The translations under genes and the position numbers were made by a program. This document shows, in pieces, positions 6,447 to 10,487 of a stretch of 10,487 nt of DNA. Origin of the DNA: an uncultured Clostridia bacterium (GTDB lineage: Bacteria; Bacillota; Clostridia; Christensenellales; Borkfalkiaceae); contig CANREK010000031.1 in NCBI GenBank assembly GCA_947629605.1, forward strand, positions 1 to 10,487. The letters are read 5' to 3'. The notes under the pieces are model-generated. The model saw only the letters and a program-made list of their open reading frames with translations. It searched no databases and was not told where the DNA came from. The stretch's first letter is position 1; every line of letters starts with the position of its first letter.

Positions 6447-6468
6447 ATGTGGGATAATTATACCACAT
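6447..6468. promoter_or_regulatory. palindromic operator over the antitoxin -10 box
   Basis: A 22-base palindrome with outer arms ATGTGG and CCACAT and an ATAATTAT centre; ten of eleven base pairs match. It completely covers the TATAAT of the antitoxin promoter. This is the usual place for the operator of a Phd/YefM-type autorepressor, so the antitoxin is the likely ligand. Confidence 0.7.
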
Positions 6469-6485
6469 TCATGCGTTCCCGTCAA
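6457..6485 (-). promoter_or_regulatory. sigma-A promoter of the antitoxin gene
   Basis: On the minus strand -35 TTGACG (6485-6480) and -10 TATAAT (6462-6457) are 17 bases apart. The -35 box overlaps the TGA stop codon of ribU (6484-6482), so the promoter is embedded in the end of the upstream gene. The transcript should start near 6450. Confidence 0.88.
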
Positions 6486-7090
6486 GTGTTCGCAGAGGGA
6501 TCGGTGTGGTTTTTTTCGAACTTTTTCCGCGTGGCCTTGATGAGACGGGAGAGTGGCTTGTAGATGATCACGACGATGACGGAGACGATGACACTCTTGA
6601 TGGCGTTGAAGGCGAGGACAAACGGCCAAGCCTCGGCAAATGCGCCCGCCGCGCCGTCTCCCATGAAAAAGGGAAAGTTGATAAAACGGTTGACGGGGAG
6701 GCTCACGGCGACCTGCAATACGCACGCCATGACGAGCGTGACGGCGACCCACCATCTTCCCTTTTTGAAGCGATATAAGATCGACGGCACGATGACATAG
6801 GCCGTGGACATCAAAAAGTTGGCGAGTTCCCCCGCGCCGCCCGACGAGGACTTCATGAGGCACAGAAGCTCCTTGATCCCGATAGAGACGACCGCCTCGA
6901 CGGGGCCGAAGATGAAGCCCTCGATCATGAAAAAGACGTTGGCGAAGTCGAGTTTCAGATAGGGCGCGATGGGAAAAATCGGAAATTCGAGAAAGGACAC
7001 GACGAAGGCAAGCGCCGTGAAGAGCGCCATATAGGCGATATGTGTCGCCGAAAAGTGGTTGGAGAGAACGCGTTTTGTGGTTTCCTTCAT
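6482..7090 (-). CDS. ribU: riboflavin ECF transporter S component
   Basis: Membrane substrate-binding subunit of an energy-coupling factor transporter that, with the shared EcfA/EcfA'/EcfT module, imports riboflavin. The 202-residue protein has about six hydrophobic segments (roughly 19-37, 48-70, 92-106, 114-132, 153-178 plus a short one near 136-150). It carries the RibU-like blocks FPIFPIAPYLKLDFANV (36-52), EGFIFGPVEAVVS (57-69) and GELANFLMST (87-96), and ends in a basic charged tail. The start is the ATG at 7090, with GAGGG eight bases upstream; the frame extends to 7207 but that part overlaps the terminator and riboswitch. The FMN riboswitch directly upstream confirms the substrate class. 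It is transcribed alone, or possibly into the antitoxin gene since no terminator separates them. Confidence 0.93.
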   Translation of the reverse strand: MKETTKRVLSNHFSATHIAYMALFTALAFVVSFLEFPIFPIAPYLKLDFANVFFMIEGFIFGPVEAVVSIGIKELLCLMKSSSGGAGELANFLMSTAYVIVPSILYRFKKGRWWVAVTLVMACVLQVAVSLPVNRFINFPFFMGDGAAGAFAEAWPFVLAFNAIKSVIVSVIVVIIYKPLSRLIKATRKKFEKNHTDPSANT

Positions 7091-7128
7091 AAAGAACACC
7101 CTCTTGGTGGAATTTCGGATATTCTTTG

Positions 7129-7154
7129 AAAAAAGGCCCCGCAAAAAGCGGGGC
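7129..7154 (-). terminator. intrinsic terminator of the FMN riboswitch
   Basis: On the minus strand GCCCCGC, a TTTTT loop and GCGGGGC form a perfect 7-bp stem followed by C and six T residues. It lies ten bases beyond the aptamer and 39 bases before the ribU ATG, so it is the expression platform that stops transcription when FMN is bound. Confidence 0.92.
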
Positions 7155-7164
7155 ATAAAAAAAG

Positions 7165-7275
7165 TTCTTTTCTCATCCGGACTATACCGTCGGTACGGGA
7201 ATTGCACCCGTTCGGTCCCAGAGGGATTCGCAGACTTTACTGCCGGTGGAGACTTTCACTCCGCCCCAAAGAATA
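7165..7275 (-). promoter_or_regulatory. FMN riboswitch (RFN element)
   Basis: The minus strand has the full RFN consensus. The P1 arm TTCTTT runs into GGGGCGGAGTGAAAGTCTCC, followed by ACCGGCAGTAAAGTCTGCGA, a GGGTGCAATTCCCGTACC hairpin, CCGACGGTATAGTCCGGATG and the closing AAAAGAA. FMN binding is expected to stabilise P1 and allow the adjacent terminator to form, lowering ribU expression when flavin is plentiful. Confidence 0.97.
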
Positions 7276-7288
7276 TTCGATCGTCTTG

Positions 7289-7317
7289 ATTATAGTCCTC
7301 GCCCCCGCCGCTGTCAA
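7289..7317 (-). promoter_or_regulatory. consensus sigma-A promoter of ribU
   Basis: Perfect TTGACA (7317-7312) and perfect TATAAT (7294-7289) on the minus strand with a 17-base spacer. The predicted start near 7282 is a few bases before the first base of the FMN aptamer. Confidence 0.95.
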
Positions 7318-7351
7318 GCATTTTTTGATCTTTTCGGCGCGGAGCGGGATT

Positions 7352-8680
7352 TTAAGTTTCTCTGAAAAATTCGTCGTAGACGGCGCGGACCGTGCGCTCG
7401 TAATTTTCGTTGTCGACGCCGACGATGATGTTGAGCTCCGACGAGCCCTGATCGATCATTCTGACGTTGACGCCGGCGTTTGCGATGGCCGAAAAGAGCC
7501 GTGCGGAGGTACCGACGCTCTTCGTCATGCCGTGGCCGACGACGGCGATGAGCGCGACGTCCGAATAGACGCTGGTCCTGTCGGGCGAAACGGCCTCTAC
7601 GATGTCCGCCCGCACCTCTTCGAGGACCCCGTGGGAGAGCTCCTCGCTGTCGATGACGAGGGACATCGTGTCGATGCCCGAGGGCAGGTGTTCAAAGGAG
7701 ATGTTGTGGCGGAAGAGCACTTCCATGATCTTATAGGTGAATCCGATCTCGGCGTTCATCATGGATTTTTCGATGTTGATGACGGTGAAGTTTTTCTTCC
7801 CCGCGATGCCCGTGACGGTGCGGAGCCGTCTGACGCCCGCAAGATATTTTTCGGTGGGGAGGATCATCGTCCCCTCGTCGTCGGGGCGGAAGGTATTGAG
7901 GATATGGATGGGGATATCCGCCTCGCGCACGGGGAAAATGGACTCGCTGTGCAGCACGTTCGCGCCCATGTAGCTGAGCTCGCGGAGCTCGCGATAGCTG
8001 AGTTGTTTTATGCCCTCGGGGCTCGCCACGATGTGGGGATCGCAGGCCAAAAATCCGCTGACGTCCGTCCAATTTTCATAGACATCGGCCATGGCGGCAC
8101 GGGCGACGACGGCGCCCGAGATGTCGCTCCCGCCGCGCGAGAACGTCCGCACGGTTCCGTCGGGGTCGGAGCCGTAAAATCCCGCGATCACTGCGCGTTT
8201 TGTGCCCTTTAAGGCGGAGCGGATGAGCTCGTAGGAGGCGGGGTCGAAGCGGCCGCCGCGGTCGAATTTTACGACGTCCTTGGCGTCGACAAAGGGCGCC
8301 GAGAGGAGCGCCGCCATGACGCGGCCCGCAAGGTATTCCCCGCGCGATGCCGTAAAGGATTCGCTCCTTGTTTGAAGGATCTCCTCCGCCGTCTCCGAGA
8401 GAACAGCGTCGATGTCAAAGTCGAGATGCAGTTCGTCGACGATGCGGCGGAAGCGGGAAGCGACCTTTTCAAACGGTGCGCCGAGTTCCCCGTTTTCTGT
8501 CAGATTTTGATGTGTTTCGTACAATAAGTCGGTGATTTTCGCATCGCCGCCGAAGCGTTTGCCGGGAGCGGAGACGACGATGTACCGCCGCGCGGGATCG
8601 CCCGAGACGATGTCTGCGACGCGGCGCATGTTGATGCCGTCCGCCATGGACGTCCCGCCGAATTTGCAGACCTTAATCAT
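7352..8680 (-). CDS. lysC: aspartate kinase
   Basis: Catalyses ATP-dependent phosphorylation of L-aspartate, the first step toward lysine, diaminopimelate, threonine and methionine. The 442-residue protein has the kinase fold with KFGGTS at 6-11, VVSAPG at 35-40, TASRGEYLAGRVMA at 110-123 and SRGGSDISG at 181-189, then two ACT regulatory regions (about 285-360 and 375-437). The second ACT region contains NAGVNVRMIDQGSSELNIIVGV, the usual allosteric-site signature. The single-chain layout without a homoserine dehydrogenase domain is typical of monofunctional enzymes. The ATG at 8680 has GGGAG seven bases upstream and overlaps the DUF1015 stop by eight bases, so it is translationally coupled. 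I cannot tell which amino acid inhibits it. A diaminopimelate link to cell-wall synthesis is plausible. Confidence 0.95.
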   Translation of the reverse strand: MIKVCKFGGTSMADGINMRRVADIVSGDPARRYIVVSAPGKRFGGDAKITDLLYETHQNLTENGELGAPFEKVASRFRRIVDELHLDFDIDAVLSETAEEILQTRSESFTASRGEYLAGRVMAALLSAPFVDAKDVVKFDRGGRFDPASYELIRSALKGTKRAVIAGFYGSDPDGTVRTFSRGGSDISGAVVARAAMADVYENWTDVSGFLACDPHIVASPEGIKQLSYRELRELSYMGANVLHSESIFPVREADIPIHILNTFRPDDEGTMILPTEKYLAGVRRLRTVTGIAGKKNFTVINIEKSMMNAEIGFTYKIMEVLFRHNISFEHLPSGIDTMSLVIDSEELSHGVLEEVRADIVEAVSPDRTSVYSDVALIAVVGHGMTKSVGTSARLFSAIANAGVNVRMIDQGSSELNIIVGVDNENYERTVRAVYDEFFRET

Positions 8681-9806
8681 AGCTGATCTCCCTGCCTTCG
8701 AGGCAGTAGCGCTTGTTCTCCTCGCCGACGGTGAACATCTTGGGCAGGAGCTCCCCTCCCTTCAATTCGTAGAACAAGTCCTCTTTCTCCATGGGCCTGA
8801 GCAGCACGGCGGTCCCCTCTTCCCCGCGGGAGAAGGGCGCATTCGTATATTCCACCCTGCCGCCCGCGGCGCGGAGATAGGCGGAGATGACCTCATCCGC
8901 CGCCCGCACGCCGTTTGCGTCCGAAGCGGCGAGGGTAAGCGTGTTGCCCCGCCGCGTGCACTTGACCTTTTTGGAAAAATAGTCGCAGAAGGCCTCGCCG
9001 TCCGTCTCCGTAACCACCCGATGCACGGGGAACAGCTCCACGGCGGGGTCGTAGAGATTGATGCACTCGACGAGGGCATACCTTGCGGGGTGATTTCTGA
9101 GCTCCGCGCCTTTGAGTTTTGGCTTGATCTCCTCCCAATACATCTTGGCCGCGATGAGTTCATCGTGTCCGTCGGCGACGGCGAAGGCGGGCTCCCCGCG
9201 CGACGTCATCTCCGCCGCCACGTCGTAGGCGTACTCCTCGGGAATGAAACTGCCGCGGATGTTCCCGCCCTCTTCCATGAGCGGAAAATCATACAGAATT
9301 TCAAGGTCGAGGCCGTTCAGATCGCGGATAAGTCTGCATTTTTTGTCTCTGTATATGAGAAGCGTGTGGGGAAATTCGAGGAGCGCCTTCCGCCGCAGTT
9401 CCAAGAGAGCCTTGACGCGGGGCGAGGGCCCCTCAGTGGCGCGGGCGGGCGAAACTTCCCCCCGTGCAAAGGAAAATTCCTCCAAGTCGAGCGCGGCGAC
9501 GATGCCCGTGCGCACGCCGCCTTTCAGGTTCCGTTCGGTGAGAACGAAGCCCCGCCCGATGCGTTCGAGCTTCTCCTCCGTGAGAGCGGCCGTGATGGCC
9601 GCAGTCACCCCCTCGATACTGCCGTCCTCCTCCTCGCTGTACACGTCGGGGAGAATGCAGTTCAAAGACGAGGGCGCGCTGCCGACATTTCTTGCAACGC
9701 GCTCCCAAAAGTCCCTGTCGGGATGACTGTCGGCGGCAGGTACCGCCCATTTTTCAAAGCCTCCGCGCGGCAGAAAGATGCGCGGGGCACGGAAACAATT
9801 TTTCAT
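8673..9806 (-). CDS. DUF1015 family protein
   Basis: A 377-residue protein of the DUF1015 family, whose biochemical function is not established. Recognisable parts are RIFLPRGGFEKWAVPAADSH (9-28), WERVARNVGSAPSSLNCILP (34-53), GIVAALDLEEFSF (101-113), the short arginine-rich block ATEGPSPRVKALLELRRKAL (123-142), FAVADGHDELIAAK (208-221) and VHRVV (261-265). The family usually has an ADGNHS or ADGHHR block at the ADGHDE position, so this copy departs from the consensus at a likely active or ligand site. The start is ATG at 9806, which overlaps the stop of the 35-residue peptide as ATGA. The frame opens much further, to 10262, but that extension is antisense-free shadow of cdaA in another frame. 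No clear ribosome binding site is seen, so translation is probably coupled. Confidence 0.88.
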   Translation of the reverse strand: MKNCFRAPRIFLPRGGFEKWAVPAADSHPDRDFWERVARNVGSAPSSLNCILPDVYSEEEDGSIEGVTAAITAALTEEKLERIGRGFVLTERNLKGGVRTGIVAALDLEEFSFARGEVSPARATEGPSPRVKALLELRRKALLEFPHTLLIYRDKKCRLIRDLNGLDLEILYDFPLMEEGGNIRGSFIPEEYAYDVAAEMTSRGEPAFAVADGHDELIAAKMYWEEIKPKLKGAELRNHPARYALVECINLYDPAVELFPVHRVVTETDGEAFCDYFSKKVKCTRRGNTLTLAASDANGVRAADEVISAYLRAAGGRVEYTNAPFSRGEEGTAVLLRPMEKEDLFYELKGGELLPKMFTVGEENKRYCLEGREISYD

Positions 9807-9910
9807 ACGATATTGATGACGATGACGCACGCCGCCGCGAGGACAAGCGCGAGCAGTTTGAGGGGAATGTGGCTCAAAAAGATACGTTTTAAGTATTCGC
9901 CGAATTTCAT
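9803..9910 (-). CDS. 35-residue membrane peptide, anchor-only CdaR-like
   Basis: Encodes a 35-residue protein: a basic amphipathic start (MKFGEYLKRIFLSHIP) and one hydrophobic helix at about 16-34 (PLKLLALVLAAACVIVINIV), then stop. The PLKLLALVLA pattern matches, as I recall it, the N-terminal membrane anchor of CdaR (YbbR) proteins, which lie directly after cdaA and control its activity; all YbbR repeats are absent. It is a deliberate gene by context: the ATG overlaps the cdaA stop (ATGA) with GAGGG nine bases upstream, and its own stop overlaps the DUF1015 ATG (ATGA). It may be a minimal CdaA partner, or a truncated CdaR kept for translational coupling. It is too short for automatic gene calling. 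Confidence 0.75.
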   Translation of the reverse strand: MKFGEYLKRIFLSHIPLKLLALVLAAACVIVINIV

Positions 9911-10487
9911 GATTTCTTGCCCTCCGTGCTGAATTCTTTGGTGTAGTAATCTTTGAGGATGCGTTTGAGCCCCACGGAATCGATATAGCGGGTGATCTGA
10001 ACGTCTTGGTCCTTCTTTTTCTGAACGTAGGAGATGATGCCCGTCTCCTCGGAGACGATGATCGTGGACACATCTGCGACTTCCGTGACGCCGATGCCCG
10101 CTCTGTGGCGGGTGCCGTAGTCGTTGGGGAAGGTCTTTTGGGTGAGAGGAAGGAAGCACCCCGCCGCCTTGATCTTATCGCCGTGGATGAGCATTGCCCC
10201 GTCGTGCAGGGGAGCCTTGGGCACGAAGATGCCCTCGATGAGCTGGCTGGAAATGGCGGCATTGAGGGTGACGCCGCTCTCGATGATGTCCTTGGGCATA
10301 CTGCCGTTGGAGAGCACGATGAGCGCGCCCGTGTTGCTCTTGGAGAGGTTGAACACGGCCTTGGTGATGGCGTTGATGCACTCCTCGGCGAGCAGGGTCT
10401 GCTTGTTGTTGGCGGAATTCGCGGCGCGGTGCTGGTTGACCTTGGACGTGTTGTAGATCCCCCGCTTGATCTCCATGCCGAAGAGGA
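9907..10487 (-). CDS. cdaA: diadenylate cyclase CdaA (partial, 5' end beyond window)
   Basis: C-terminal part of the membrane diadenylate cyclase that condenses two ATP molecules into c-di-AMP, a messenger for potassium, osmotic and cell-wall control. The reading frame is open to the right edge, so the N-terminal membrane helices are missing. Counting from the ATG at 10476 as residue 1, the DAC domain shows GALIVL at 50-55, the catalytic APLHDGAMLIHGD at 88-100 with DGA at 92-94, and DYGTRHRAGIG at 119-129 with the RHR motif at 123-125. The internal ATG at 10476 is probably not the start. The C-terminus (about 154-189) is charged, ending in STEGKKS. The stop overlaps the ATG of the CdaR-like peptide. 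Downstream there is no glmM in the visible operon; DUF1015 and lysC follow instead. Confidence 0.94.
   Translation of the reverse strand, partial: LFGMEIKRGIYNTSKVNQHRAANSANNKQTLLAEECINAITKAVFNLSKSNTGALIVLSNGSMPKDIIESGVTLNAAISSQLIEGIFVPKAPLHDGAMLIHGDKIKAAGCFLPLTQKTFPNDYGTRHRAGIGVTEVADVSTIIVSEETGIISYVQKKKDQDVQITRYIDSVGLKRILKDYYTKEFSTEGKKS

Noticed and set aside
7202..8212. 336-codon plus-strand open frame
   Set aside because: It is antisense to lysC and starts inside the FMN riboswitch; its translation is rich in Asp, Val and Gly in the manner of a shadow frame.
8532..9932. 466-codon open frame on the plus strand
   Set aside because: It runs antisense to lysC and the DUF1015 gene, both of which have clear family motifs. 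It shows no recognisable domain, and such long antisense frames are expected in G+C-rich coding sequence.
9807..10262. Long N-terminal extension of the DUF1015 frame
   Set aside because: The extension overlaps cdaA in another frame, is Ser/Arg/Pro-rich like a shadow frame, and precedes the conserved RIFLPRGGFEKW start of the family.

Overview
The window looks like chromosomal DNA from a Gram-positive Clostridia-type bacterium (Bacillota). Support comes from near-consensus sigma-A promoters (TTGACA-17-TATAAT), GGAGG-type ribosome binding sites, an FMN riboswitch in front of a RibU-type ECF transporter, a CdaA-type c-di-AMP synthase operon and a YugP-type membrane protease. Base composition is fairly G+C-rich by eye, which explains many long antisense frames. 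A narrower placement is not possible from sequence alone. Almost all genes are housekeeping genes; I see no phage, plasmid, CRISPR or large accessory island.

Layout: one plus-strand gene (31-753, YugP-like zinc protease) converges on ddl (1843-767, D-Ala-D-Ala ligase). A 317-base gap (1844-2160) holds a ddl leader hairpin and copy 1 of a paired-hairpin repeat. Then comes a compact minus-strand operon read from 5788 down to 2161: tsaE, tsaB, rimI, an alpha/beta hydrolase, and a membrane-anchored MurF-like Mur ligase that appears split into two frames. It is driven by a strong promoter so close to the tsaE ATG that the mRNA should be leaderless. The next gap (5789-6133) holds this promoter, an AT-rich tract and copy 2 of the repeat in opposite orientation. 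Next is a solitary Phd/YefM-type antitoxin (6427-6134) with its own promoter and an operator-like palindrome, but no toxin gene. Above it is ribU (7090-6482) with consensus promoter, FMN riboswitch and intrinsic terminator. The last block, read from beyond the right edge down to 7352, is dacA/cdaA (partial), a 35-residue membrane peptide matching only the anchor of CdaR, a DUF1015 protein and aspartokinase, all joined by overlapping stop/start codons.

Functionally, ddl and the MurF-like ligase make and attach the D-Ala-D-Ala end of the peptidoglycan precursor; TsaE and TsaB belong to the tRNA t6A37 system and RimI acetylates ribosomal protein S18; CdaA makes c-di-AMP; RibU imports riboflavin under FMN control. 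The points most worth a second look are the apparent frameshift or deletion in the Mur ligase, the domain-less CdaR peptide locked into the cdaA operon, the two-hairpin dispersed repeat with compensatory stem changes, the toxin-less antitoxin, and the leaderless tsaE start. I did not find a convincing wholly new multi-gene system.
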